Assembly: GCA_039931435.1 (NCBI GenBank) | Contig: JBDTRY010000004.1 | Span: forward strand, 1-54,750 | Direction: 5' to 3' | DNA length: 54,750 bases | Source of the DNA: JBDTRY01 sp039931435 | GTDB taxonomy: Bacteria; Acidobacteriota; Thermoanaerobaculia; Gp7-AA8 | Part shown: positions 35,901 through 43,841 of the stretch, piece by piece | Layout: each line of letters begins with the position of its first letter | How positions within the stretch are numbered: the first letter of the stretch is position 1 | Notes under the pieces: model-generated | What the model was told of the DNA's origin: nothing | The model's database searches: none | What the model saw: the letters and a program-made list of their open reading frames with translations, nothing else | Position numbers and translations under genes: made by a program

Positions 35901-38799
35901 GTTTCACCGTACCGTCTATGTGGACAAGCTCCGATCGGAAGAGGTTCTCCCGTTCAACGCTGAAGAGCACATAGGCGCCCGAGGCTGGCGTAACGAGCAT
36001 GACCGGAGCGCGCTGGCCCGCGTGGAAGCTGTTCTTGTCTACTATCAGCTCGAGGCCTCCGGCACCGTATTGCAGATCGGTCGTGGAGCCGGTAGCTACC
36101 CAGACCGTGGTCTCCGCGGTGATGGGCTCATGCTGACGGAATCGTGCCGTGGGAGTGTCCGGGCTGGTCCAGCTCACCCGGTAATATCCTTCTGTGTCGG
36201 CTTTGAATTTCAGCGCGGCCGATCCCTCGGCGTCGGTGGTGAGCTCGAACTCGCCGATTTCGTCGTGCTCGTATCCCCGGTTTTTCAGCCTCCAGGCGAT
36301 TCCATCTACCGGCGGGGGAGGAAAGACGTGTTCGCGCAGCCGCTGGAGAGACGCTCCGCTGACTTCATGGCCGGCCGGATCGATCCAGACCTCATGCCAG
36401 CGCTCGCGTGTAACTCGAACTTTTCCGTGAACGGACACGGGGTGCTCGTTGGCGTCCGCAGCGCGGATGTTCACGGTCACAGGATCGAGGGGGCGATGGA
36501 TGTAGTGCTCGGGCTTGAGGTCGACGTAGTAACCGGAGCGGGTGACGCGCACGTTTCCGCTTCCCATGATCTCCCGCCTCGAAGCATCGGTGACGCGTGC
36601 TTCGATCCGGTATTGCATGTCCTGCCCTCCGGTGGGAGAGTCGAAGCGGAGCGTGGCCCGCCCTTCGGAGTCCGTACGCAACGTTTGTGTGGAGAGCCTC
36701 TGCTGGCCGTAGTAATAGGACGACATTCCGCGCGAGGCGTCGTTCTCAAAGTACCAGGGATATTTCTCGAATGGGTCCGGCCATGAGTGGACGTACGGCT
36801 GCTGGTAAATTACGGCTTCCACCGTGGCATCGGCAACGGGGCCCCCGAAGTAGTACTCCGCGCGAATGGCGACTTCGACGGAGTCGCCTGAGCGAAAGAC
36901 TTTTTTGATCCCGTTTTCCTCGGGCGTATCCACTGCCACCGAGAACTCGGGCAGCTTGTACTCCTCGAGGCGAAAGATCGTGGCCTGACCGATGAAGTTG
37001 TCGTTCTGCCGGAACTGAACCGTGTAGGCACCGAGGGCCATCGATTCCGTCACGGGAAACGAGTCCCATGCGCTTCCGAACTCGTTCAGCAGTGCACTAC
37101 CTTCGAGCACTTTGGCTCCGCGCGGGTCGAGAACGGTCCACTGCACTTTGCGATCCGAAGGCACGGCGTATGTGGTCCCGTCGTATGTACGTCCCGTGAA
37201 TTTCCACTGAACGGTTTCGCCGGGGCGATAGGCGGGTCTGTCCGTGACGGCGTAGATGCGCCAGTTCGTCGTCGGAGAGGGCGTGGCCCGGGAGTATCCG
37301 CTGGCGAAGGCCTGACGCTGGCCGTTGGCTGCCGTGACCACGATCGAACGGGAGTCCCGGGAATCCAGCGTTACCCTGGCCAGCCCACTTCCGTCTGTGG
37401 TCGCTTCATGACTGTACCAGTTGACGCCGTTCTCGTATCTGCTTTCCCAGACGACGACGCGCGAGTCTGACAGTGGTGCCCCGCGGACTGCATCGCACAC
37501 ATAGACCAGAGCCTGAGACCCCGAAGTCTTCAGGATGATTGTGGCGTCGGTGACAAGGATCAGCTCACGCGCTTTCGAGGCTCCGGAATGTCCCTCCAGG
37601 AGATAGGCGCCGGCCGGAAGCCTCTCGCTGATACGGACGAGCTTCGAACCTGGGACATGGTGCCCGTCATCGCCGGTCTTCTCAGTCCAGTGACGAAAGG
37701 GCGCTGAGGCTCCGGCCACGATTGACTGAAGCAGATCTCCGTGACCTCGATCGAAATGGACATCTTTCGTGAGATCGACACGCCAGACGGTGAATTCAAC
37801 CTGAGGAACATTGCGGTACGACATCGTGAAGGCGGTCTCGGACGTCGGAAGGAATACGCTGGAAACCGTAACTCCCAGCGCAGGATCGACGATGTTGCGG
37901 ATGCGGCTGACGGCGGAGTCGTAGTAGCTGGTCTCGCCCTTGCTGAATTCTGACGTGAGCCGGCGGTAGATTTCGAGTGCCCGGACGAAATCCTGTTTCC
38001 TGCTCACCTGCCCGTCGTCGGTCAGGAAGACGGTACCGGCGCTCTCGAGCCACTGCGCATATTCGTTCAGAGCATCGTCGTACCACGAGGTCCGCTTTCC
38101 GAGAGCCACCACGAGCTTGAATTCCTCATCGGTGCGCTGAGCAGAGTGGAAGTCTCCCTGATTGCGGAGTTGCATGGCCAGCAGGAAGTGGGCATGTCCG
38201 CGGTCGTCAGCGGTCCGGGCGATGCTCGCTGCATTCTCGAAGACCTGCAGAGGGATCCCGTTCGAGTAATAGCTTCCGTAACCCGCGGGGCCGGTCGCGG
38301 CCCTGAAGACGATGGCAAGGTATCGGGTTCGAGCCAGGTCGAGGTCGCGGGCTCCGGCCCAGAACTCCAGTGCCGCCTGGTAGTGCGGCCAGGCCTGACC
38401 GAAATCACGCCGGGCCTGCCAGAAAAGGTCGCCGAGTGATTCCTGAGCCTCAGCCTCGACGTCGTCGTGCGTTGCCGATTCCTCGCTTGCGGCGAGCAGC
38501 GCCTCCAGCGCTTTGCGGGCCTCTTCCGAGATGGTGCTGTCCGGATTCGACGTCGCGGCGTCAGCGCGCCAGAGTGTGTCCGCACGCCGGAAAACGATCC
38601 ATCGCCGTGCAGCGGCATCCAGGGAGGCGAGGTCGAGCGATTGATAGAGCTCATGCGCTCTGGAGTACGAATGCTCTGCATAAAGCCCCTCGGCCTGAGC
38701 CAGTGCGGACGAAGAATCGTGCGCGGGCAGAGGCTGTTGAGGGGCCGCCACCGTAAGGATGGCGAACAGGGAAAGGGCCGCGGTAACGAAGGCTTTCAC
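32992..38799 (-). CDS. Alpha-2-macroglobulin family protein with thioester
   Basis: A 1935-aa secreted protein, a bacterial relative of the broad protease traps. The GTG start at 38799 follows GAGGAG by 5 nt and opens a signal peptide (AFVTAALSLFAILTVAA); an ATG at 38859 would bury it. The N-terminal 300 residues are helical and TPR-like (HSYSRAHELYQSLDL, QAWPHYQAALEFWAG). Macroglobulin domains follow, including MG2 (TDRPAYRPGETVQWKFTGRT). A Ser/Ala/Lys-rich bait-like stretch precedes the conserved STAFWKPDVVTSKAGTATVE block. The thioester is Cys1389-Thr-Glu-Gln1392 in YPYGCTEQTMSRFLP, within the alpha-toroid complement-like domain, and an MG10-like domain ends the protein. No penicillin-binding protein PbpC, its frequent partner, is nearby. 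Confidence 0.92.
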   Translation of the reverse strand: MKAFVTAALSLFAILTVAAPQQPLPAHDSSSALAQAEGLYAEHSYSRAHELYQSLDLASLDAAARRWIVFRRADTLWRADAATSNPDSTISEEARKALEALLAASEESATHDDVEAEAQESLGDLFWQARRDFGQAWPHYQAALEFWAGARDLDLARTRYLAIVFRAATGPAGYGSYYSNGIPLQVFENAASIARTADDRGHAHFLLAMQLRNQGDFHSAQRTDEEFKLVVALGKRTSWYDDALNEYAQWLESAGTVFLTDDGQVSRKQDFVRALEIYRRLTSEFSKGETSYYDSAVSRIRNIVDPALGVTVSSVFLPTSETAFTMSYRNVPQVEFTVWRVDLTKDVHFDRGHGDLLQSIVAGASAPFRHWTEKTGDDGHHVPGSKLVRISERLPAGAYLLEGHSGASKARELILVTDATIILKTSGSQALVYVCDAVRGAPLSDSRVVVWESRYENGVNWYSHEATTDGSGLARVTLDSRDSRSIVVTAANGQRQAFASGYSRATPSPTTNWRIYAVTDRPAYRPGETVQWKFTGRTYDGTTYAVPSDRKVQWTVLDPRGAKVLEGSALLNEFGSAWDSFPVTESMALGAYTVQFRQNDNFIGQATIFRLEEYKLPEFSVAVDTPEENGIKKVFRSGDSVEVAIRAEYYFGGPVADATVEAVIYQQPYVHSWPDPFEKYPWYFENDASRGMSSYYYGQQRLSTQTLRTDSEGRATLRFDSPTGGQDMQYRIEARVTDASRREIMGSGNVRVTRSGYYVDLKPEHYIHRPLDPVTVNIRAADANEHPVSVHGKVRVTRERWHEVWIDPAGHEVSGASLQRLREHVFPPPPVDGIAWRLKNRGYEHDEIGEFELTTDAEGSAALKFKADTEGYYRVSWTSPDTPTARFRQHEPITAETTVWVATGSTTDLQYGAGGLELIVDKNSFHAGQRAPVMLVTPASGAYVLFSVERENLFRSELVHIDGTVKLIELDVPEAWIPNVFLSAATISNLDFSLAETEIVVPPAGRFLNVELTTDRKAYEPGDKGIVSVKTTDADGHPVSAELSIGVADASVYAIQDDLSMDPRRFFYGEKRPHFVTTTSSFQQRRYARFVEDKDKNLIDERSKEEGRQASFGDHKKDVTDELDGGVAGGAVSRASKQMAAPMEVSAEARPMSTPSAQSVTVTAAVPESVTVRSDFRSTAFWKPDVVTSKAGTATVEFRYPDSLTTWRATARAVTATTQVGAQTTEARTRKELSVRLQAPRFFVTGDTAVISALIDNNTASPITVTPALEARGLTVVDNSPRTAVTVPANGQGRVDWNVRASTPGTAVLRITGRSAGHSDSMENSYTVYEHGLDKLVVHSGKIRGSEAVIHLDIPDQRRSTRLSVQVTPSMAVTMLDALPYLINYPYGCTEQTMSRFLPTVITMKTLKGLGLSAEAASMHLFGGIDPKSAPATHPGGRHDLEKVDAMTGQGLARLYDFQHGDGGWGWWKDGESDHYMSAYVVWGLAIARDAGVPVDTGHLARGVQYLINESVEEESQPDLQAWMLHALSVARPGAPARFENAAFDNLYGKRDQLNAYTRALLALAANNFGFQDRAQVLVRNLENGAKIDRSPDRSVLIKGGSSSSETVLPTAHWGEDGIWYRWSEGGIESTAFVLRALLAIDPTNALVEPVTNWLVKNRRGSQWSNTRDTAIVVLALNDYLRKSGELSSPVEFSLAVNGREIAHHRLAVSELLSAPSRFEIPADLITGNNEIRIRRLSGSGAIYFSAEARFFSLEEPVTASGNELFVKRLYYKLVARPTLLKGVVYDRVPLLDGGNLRSGERILVVATVETKNNYEYLLFEDLKPAGFEAIELQSGQNLLARELSVKGVRRKFETVHEGDETDYTARSRSVYRELRDRKVAMFVDKLPQGLWEIQYTLRAEVPGTFHALPLTGQAMYVPEIRANGDESRIAVQER

Positions 38800-38903
38800 A
38801 GGAACTCCTCGATTCGATCTGAACATAGGACACGAGAGGAGCGAGATTCGCAACCGCAATGCCTCGCCGGGGCGCGCATTGCTTAAGTCGACAGTTCAAG
38901 AAA

Positions 38904-38935
38904 GTTCCCTCGGAACAGGCAACACGTCCTAAAAT
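38904..38935 (+). promoter_or_regulatory. Palindrome and -10-like box before the ynbC-like operon
   Basis: GTTCC-CTC-GGAAC (38904-38916) is an exact 5-bp palindrome, and TAAAAT follows at 38930-38935, 29 bp before the start codon. No good -35 is visible. GGTGGAGG before ATG 38965 is a strong ribosome binding site. The palindrome could be an operator. Confidence 0.35.
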
Positions 38936-38964
38936 CCCGATCGTCCTGGATCGGTGGAGGTTGA

Positions 38965-40728
38965 ATGAGGCAGGCCGACGAGTGCAGATTTCGCACGTTC
39001 GACGGAACGGAGCTCTTTTATCGACGATGGGCCGCCGTAAGCGGAGACACGGGCGCGATCGTTCTCTTTCATCGCGGGCACGAGCACTCCGGACGCATCA
39101 GTCATCTCGTTGACGAGTTGGGCCTCGACGACTTCTCGTTCTACGCCTGGGATGCGCGCGGTCATGGGCGATCGCCCGGTCCGCGGGGATTCAGCCCCAG
39201 TCTGGGCACCTCCGTCCGTGACGTGGAGGACTTCGTTGCGTATGCGGCGCTGGACTCCGGCCACGCCATCGAAGACGTAGCCGTCATCGCCCAGAGTGTG
39301 GGAGCGGTGCTTGTGGCCACGTGGCTTCACGACTACGCCCCGGGAATTCGCTGCGCCGTTCTCGCTTCTCCGGCGTTCAAAGTGAAGCTCTACGTGCCCA
39401 TGGCCCGTCAGGGAATCGCCTTCATGCAGAAGCTGCGAGGGAACTTTTATGTGAACAGCTACGTGAAGGCGAAGTTCCTCACGCATGACCCGGAACGCAT
39501 CGCATCGTTCAATAGCGACCCACTGATCAGCCGGCCAATTTCTTCGAACATCCTCAGCTCGCTTTACTCGACGGCAGAGCGAGTCGTCGCCGACGCGCAG
39601 GCCATCACGTTGCCGGTGCAACTTCTAATTTCCGGATCCGATTTTGTCGTTCACCACAAACCGCAGCATCAGTTTTTCGAGCGGCTGGGGAGTCCGGTGA
39701 AGGAGCAACACGTCCTTCCCGGTTTTTATCACGACACGCTGGGAGAACTGGATCGGGAGAAAGCGCTGAAGCTCGTGCGTAAATTCATTCAGGCACGATT
39801 CGCCGAACCCCGTGCCGAAGTCGATCTCACCTCTGCACATAAATCCGGTCCGATGAAAGCGGAGGCCGACCGCCTGTCCGCGCCGCTGCCGGCCTTCTCG
39901 CCCAGGGGCATGTACTGGTCGCTGACCCGGCAGTCCATGAAGTTCGGCGGGGCCCTGTCCGAGGGCGTCAAGCTCGGTCAGCAGACAGGGTTCGATTCGG
40001 GCAGCACGCTCGATTACGTCTACCGGAACGAGCCCGGTGGACTCCTTCCCGTCGGGAAACTTATCGATCGGAACTATCTCCAGTCCATCGGTTGGCGTGG
40101 CATCCGTCAGCGCAAGACGCACGTCGAGGAGTTGATTGGCGAGGCCATGAAACGTCTCCATGAAGCCGGATCGCCAATTCATGTCATGGATATCGCCGCT
40201 GGACATGGGCGGTACGTTCTCGAGGCGCTGGATTTCAGTGCCATTCGGCCCGACTCGATTCTCCTTCGCGATTACAGTGATCTCAACGTCCGTCAGGGCT
40301 CCGAGCTCATCGCCTCGAAGAACCTCGCGGGAATCGCCCGGTTCGTGAAAGGCGACGCATTCGATTCGGACAGCCTCGCCGCCGTGACGCCGCGACCCAC
40401 GTTGTCCATCGTCTCCGGTCTGTACGAACTCTTTCCCGACAACGATCTCGTGGGACGCTCCCTGAGCGGTGTAGCCGCCGCCGTGCCTGCCGGGGGCTAC
40501 CTGATTTACACCGGACAGCCATGGCATCCACAGCTGGAACTGATCGCCCGGGCTCTGACCAGCCATCGAGGCGGCCAGGCCTGGGTCATGCGGCGCCGTA
40601 CGCAGGCGGAGATGGATCAGCTCGTGGCCCGGGCAGGATTTCGCAAGCTTACACAGCGCATCGACGAGTGGGGCATCTTCACAGTCTCGCTCGCAGTTCG
40701 CGATGCATCATCACCGAGGGTAGCGTGA
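38965..40728 (+). CDS. Bifunctional alpha/beta hydrolase / SAM methyltransferase, YnbC-like
   Basis: A 587-aa fusion. Residues of about 1-285 are a monoacylglycerol-lipase-type hydrolase: VLFHRGHEHSGR, WDARGHGRSPGPRG, and nucleophile Ser111 in VIAQSVGAVLVA, with candidate Asp in LLISGSDFVVHHKPQ and His in LPGFYHDTLGE. The second half is a class I methyltransferase with VMDIAAGHGRYVLEAL (about residues 406-421). E. coli YnbC has the same order and length (about 585 aa). The gene is followed by a YnbD-like gene in a 4-nt GTGA overlap, as in the ynbABCD operon. A lipid or lipid-headgroup substrate is inferred from context; the real reaction is not established for the family. Confidence 0.85.
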   Translation: MRQADECRFRTFDGTELFYRRWAAVSGDTGAIVLFHRGHEHSGRISHLVDELGLDDFSFYAWDARGHGRSPGPRGFSPSLGTSVRDVEDFVAYAALDSGHAIEDVAVIAQSVGAVLVATWLHDYAPGIRCAVLASPAFKVKLYVPMARQGIAFMQKLRGNFYVNSYVKAKFLTHDPERIASFNSDPLISRPISSNILSSLYSTAERVVADAQAITLPVQLLISGSDFVVHHKPQHQFFERLGSPVKEQHVLPGFYHDTLGELDREKALKLVRKFIQARFAEPRAEVDLTSAHKSGPMKAEADRLSAPLPAFSPRGMYWSLTRQSMKFGGALSEGVKLGQQTGFDSGSTLDYVYRNEPGGLLPVGKLIDRNYLQSIGWRGIRQRKTHVEELIGEAMKRLHEAGSPIHVMDIAAGHGRYVLEALDFSAIRPDSILLRDYSDLNVRQGSELIASKNLAGIARFVKGDAFDSDSLAAVTPRPTLSIVSGLYELFPDNDLVGRSLSGVAAAVPAGGYLIYTGQPWHPQLELIARALTSHRGGQAWVMRRRTQAEMDQLVARAGFRKLTQRIDEWGIFTVSLAVRDASSPRVA

Positions 40729-42020
40729 GCGAGCCACGTCCATGGCGGCGGGCTCTCGTCTGGCTGGCCTTCCTCGGACCATTCTTTTTTGCCAGCTACG
40801 GGTTTGCGAACTGGCTGGCTAGTCGCCGGGTCAACGTTGGTGACGTTGCCTGGCCGTGGGAACACGCAATCCCATTCCTGCCATGGACGATCGTCCCTTA
40901 CTGGTCCATCGATCTGTTGTACGCGCTCTCCTTTTTCGTCGTCACGACGAGAAGCGAGCTGGATCGTCATGCCCAACGTCTGCTAACGGTGCAGATTATC
41001 TCGGTGACATTCTTCATTTTCTTTCCGTTGCGTTTCTCGTTCGACCGGCCCGTTGCAACGGGATTGTTCGGCACGCTTTTCACTGCCCTGGGCAGCTTCG
41101 ACAAGCCGTTCAACCAGGCGCCCTCTCTGCACATCAGCATTCTCGTCGTGGTCTGGGTATGCCTTGCCCGGCATATGGCTGTGCGATGGCGATGGGCACT
41201 CCATGCCTGGATGACGCTGATCGGCCTGTCGATTCTCTCGACGTACCAGCATCACTTCGTCGACCTTCCCACCGGGCTGCTCGTCGGATTCGTCGCTTTG
41301 TGGGCCCTTCCCGAAGGCCAGCCATCCCCATTGAGCCAGCTCACGTTCACCACGGACCGGACTCGTCGCCGCCTGGCATTGCGTTATGCCGTCGCCGCGT
41401 TGCTCGTCGGAACCCTTGCCTGCCGGGGCGGTGCCTGGCTCTGGCTCTTCTGGCCCGCCATCGCCCTGGCTCTGGTGGCATTCAACTATGTCCTGGCCGG
41501 TGCTCGTGGCTTTCAGAAGCAGACCAACGGAAGAATGAGCCACGGATCCGCAGCACTCCTCGCACCCTACACGACCGCAGCGTGGATCAACTCGCGGATC
41601 TGGACACGACGTCACCCGAAACCTTCACTGATCGTCGATGACGTCTGGATTGGGCGGATTCCGAGTTCTATGGATCTCGAAGGGTGGCCGTTTGCCGCGG
41701 TCGTCGATCTTTCGGCGGAGTTGGCCTGCGGTTCGAGGAAGGGAATCATCTATCACTCTATTCCGATGCTGGATCTCACCGTTCCACCTCCTGAGAATCT
41801 CAGGGCTGCAGCGGAGGTCATCCAGTCGGCACGGAGCGCCGGACCGGTGCTGGTGTGCTGCGCTCTCGGTTATTCCCGGAGTGCTGCGGCCGTCGTGGCC
41901 TGGCTGGTCATGACGAAGAGGGCGGCCTCAGTCCAGGAGGCGACGCAGCTCGTGCAGAGAGCGCGGCCGGCCGTCGTGCTGCACGACGAACATCACGCTG
42001 CTCTCGAGGCCCTGGCGTGA
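40725..42020 (+). CDS. Membrane PAP2 / dual-specificity phosphatase fusion, YnbD-like
   Basis: A 431-aa protein; the GTG start at 40725 overlaps the previous stop and gives the YnbD length (about 430 aa). The N-terminal 300 residues carry about eight hydrophobic helices with PAP2 motifs: RFSFDRP, APSLHIS and STYQHHFVDLPTG. The last 140 residues are a dual-specificity phosphatase with the CX5R loop CALGYSRS (Cys379, Arg385) and an upstream WPFAAVVDLSAEL. It should dephosphorylate a lipid phosphate at the membrane and a second phosphoester in the cytoplasm, possibly the product or substrate of its neighbours. The next gene again overlaps in GTGA. Confidence 0.88.
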   Translation: MSEPRPWRRALVWLAFLGPFFFASYGFANWLASRRVNVGDVAWPWEHAIPFLPWTIVPYWSIDLLYALSFFVVTTRSELDRHAQRLLTVQIISVTFFIFFPLRFSFDRPVATGLFGTLFTALGSFDKPFNQAPSLHISILVVVWVCLARHMAVRWRWALHAWMTLIGLSILSTYQHHFVDLPTGLLVGFVALWALPEGQPSPLSQLTFTTDRTRRRLALRYAVAALLVGTLACRGGAWLWLFWPAIALALVAFNYVLAGARGFQKQTNGRMSHGSAALLAPYTTAAWINSRIWTRRHPKPSLIVDDVWIGRIPSSMDLEGWPFAAVVDLSAELACGSRKGIIYHSIPMLDLTVPPPENLRAAAEVIQSARSAGPVLVCCALGYSRSAAAVVAWLVMTKRAASVQEATQLVQRARPAVVLHDEHHAALEALA

Positions 42021-42424
42021 CCTCGGCCGAGCGCACCGAGGTACTCGTCACAGCGCGTCTGCTTCAGGCCACCGCGAAGTTTCAGTGGCTTTCGATCGGA
42101 CTGACGTTGCTGGCCCTGATTTCACTCGTTCTCGAAAAGTCGGGATCTCTTGTCCTGATTGCGGTCGCCGGGCTGGGACTGGTGGTGAACTATTACGGTT
42201 TCCGCATGGCGTTCGATGCCCGGCTTCTCACGGACGCAGCAGCGGAGCGGTTGACTGCTGCCGACCTTGACGTGGCGTTGACAGCCCTCTCGCTGGCGAA
42301 GGCGTCCAAGGGAGGGCGGAGCTGGTCCGAGCGTTGTCTCGGCGCAAAGCGCCTCTCGATTCGTTGTGGAATGGCGCTGGCCGCCCAACTGCTCGTGGCG
42401 GCCATCTTCGCGCTGACGCGGTGA
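42017..42424 (+). CDS. Small membrane protein, third gene of the ynbCD-like operon
   Basis: A 135-aa protein of no recognised family, started at GTG 42017 by a GTGA overlap with the phosphatase gene. Two adjacent hydrophobic segments (FQWLSIGLTLLALISLVL and LVLIAVAGLGLVVNYYGF) precede a soluble middle rich in Ala and Leu (AERLTAADLDVALTALSLAK), and a third ends the protein (GMALAAQLLVAAIFALT). Translational coupling suggests it acts with the hydrolase-methyltransferase and phosphatase, perhaps as a membrane anchor. An ORF extension upstream to 41855 is inside the phosphatase gene in another frame and is rejected. Confidence 0.68.
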   Translation: MTSAERTEVLVTARLLQATAKFQWLSIGLTLLALISLVLEKSGSLVLIAVAGLGLVVNYYGFRMAFDARLLTDAAAERLTAADLDVALTALSLAKASKGGRSWSERCLGAKRLSIRCGMALAAQLLVAAIFALTR

Positions 42425-42437
42425 CCGCCCGACTCCG

Positions 42438-42502
42438 TTCTCTCCGCCACGGCTGTGGCCGCGCAAAGAGAACGACTTCGGGGAGAAGGGCCGGGGACGA
42501 GG
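42438..42502. repeat. Family B repeat, degenerate copy 1
   Basis: TTCTCTCCGCC at the left and CTTCGGGGAGAAGGGCC then GGGGACGAGG at the right, a divergent form of the elements at 47587, 48101 and 48201. It sits in the 193-bp gap before the efflux adaptor operon and may act as a terminator for the ynbCD-like operon. Confidence 0.65.
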
Positions 42503-42617
42503 CAGCCGTCCGCCGCAGCCCGCGTGCGGCCGGAACTACGGTGACAATTTCACCAACAAGCAACCTTTTCGATGTCTGGTAGTCTAAAAGTAGATTCCAG
42601 GGCGGTGTCGTTTCATC

Positions 42618-43841
42618 ATGAGAACAACTCCTTTGATCCTGGCTACGGTCCTGATTGCAGGCACCGTATCCACGGCATGCAGGCCCGCAGCCGCGCGTCT
42701 CAAGCCCGGTCAGTCCGGGCAGCAGGAACTGGTCGTGCGCCGCGGCGATTTCCAGAGGCGCATCCTGCTGACCGGCCAGCTCGATACGAAACGCTCCGAG
42801 GTGCTCTCGGTTCCACCGCTGCCGACATGGCAGACCAACATCAAGTGGATGGCCGAAGATGGCATCGCTGTCAAAGCCGGCGAGAAGATCGCTGAACTGG
42901 ACAACACATCGTTCGTGAGCAATCTCGAGCAGCAGAAGATCGCTGTCACCGAGGCCAGGAACGCACTTGCCGAGTACGAGGCCAACAGCCAGGGCGATCG
43001 TGAAGAGAAGAAATTCGAATACGACCGCACACTGAACGAGCTGAAGAAGGCTCAGGTGAAGGCGGCCGTTCCCAGCGATGTTCTGGCCCGGCGCGATTAC
43101 GAGGATGCGCAGCTGGCCGTGAAGCGCGCCGACACCGAGTTCCGAAAAGCTGAGGAACTGCTTCGCGCGGCGAATGTAGGAATCGGAGCGGAGCGCCAGA
43201 ACCTCGAGCTGAAGCTCAGCGCCGCCATTCGGGAGCTCGAGCGCTCCCAGTCCGCGATCAATCTCATGACCATTCACAGTCCCATGGACGGTACGATTCT
43301 CTTCGCCGATCATCCGTGGGAAGGCCGGAAGCTGCAGCAGGGCGATCCGGTGTGGGTGGGATTTCCCATTGCCCGCATTCCCGACCTCTCCACCCTGCAG
43401 GTAATCGCTGATTTGTGGGACGTCGATGATGGAAAGATCTCGGCCGGGGATAGGGCGCTGGTCACCCTCGACGCATTCCCGGCGGAGACGTTTCAAGGCA
43501 GGGTAGCGTCCATCGCTCCCGTCGCTCAGCAACCCGACCGCGCTTCCCAACGACGTTCCTTTCGCACACTCGTGCAGTTGGACCGGACGGATTTCGAAAA
43601 GATGCGGCCCGGGTTCTCCGTGCGGGTTGTTGTGCTCCACGGGCTTCGTCGAAACGAGTTGCTCGTTCCACGTGCGGCCGTCGACTGGACCGAAGCGCGT
43701 CCGCGCGTTCGCACCTCCGATGGGCAGGTTCTCATCGCCTCACTCGGACCGTGCAACACGAATGAGTGCGTTGTCACCGGTGGCATCGATGAGGGAACAC
43801 ACCTCGCCCCGGCGCAGCCGCTGACGGATAGCTCATTATGA
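42618..43841 (+). CDS. HlyD-family periplasmic adaptor, lipoprotein
   Basis: A 407-aa membrane fusion protein. The N terminus LILATVLIAGTVSTAC has a lipobox (Cys21), so it is a lipoprotein. A biotinyl-lipoyl-like half (WMAEDGIAVKAGEKIAELDN) is followed by a coiled-coil hairpin (about residues 95-215, rich in KAEELLRAAN-type heptads), the second lipoyl half (IHSPMDGTILFADHPWEG), and beta-barrel/membrane-proximal domains (AGDRALVTLDAFPAETFQGR). Such adaptors link an ABC or RND inner-membrane pump to an outer-membrane channel. It is first of four genes, each joined by ATGA overlaps; the next starts at 43838. Confidence 0.9.
   Translation: MRTTPLILATVLIAGTVSTACRPAAARLKPGQSGQQELVVRRGDFQRRILLTGQLDTKRSEVLSVPPLPTWQTNIKWMAEDGIAVKAGEKIAELDNTSFVSNLEQQKIAVTEARNALAEYEANSQGDREEKKFEYDRTLNELKKAQVKAAVPSDVLARRDYEDAQLAVKRADTEFRKAEELLRAANVGIGAERQNLELKLSAAIRELERSQSAINLMTIHSPMDGTILFADHPWEGRKLQQGDPVWVGFPIARIPDLSTLQVIADLWDVDDGKISAGDRALVTLDAFPAETFQGRVASIAPVAQQPDRASQRRSFRTLVQLDRTDFEKMRPGFSVRVVVLHGLRRNELLVPRAAVDWTEARPRVRTSDGQVLIASLGPCNTNECVVTGGIDEGTHLAPAQPLTDSSL

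Noticed and set aside
34222..36786. 854-aa open frame on the + strand
   Set aside because: It is antisense to the alpha-2-macroglobulin gene, Arg/His-rich with no family motifs, and caused by codon bias in GC-rich DNA.
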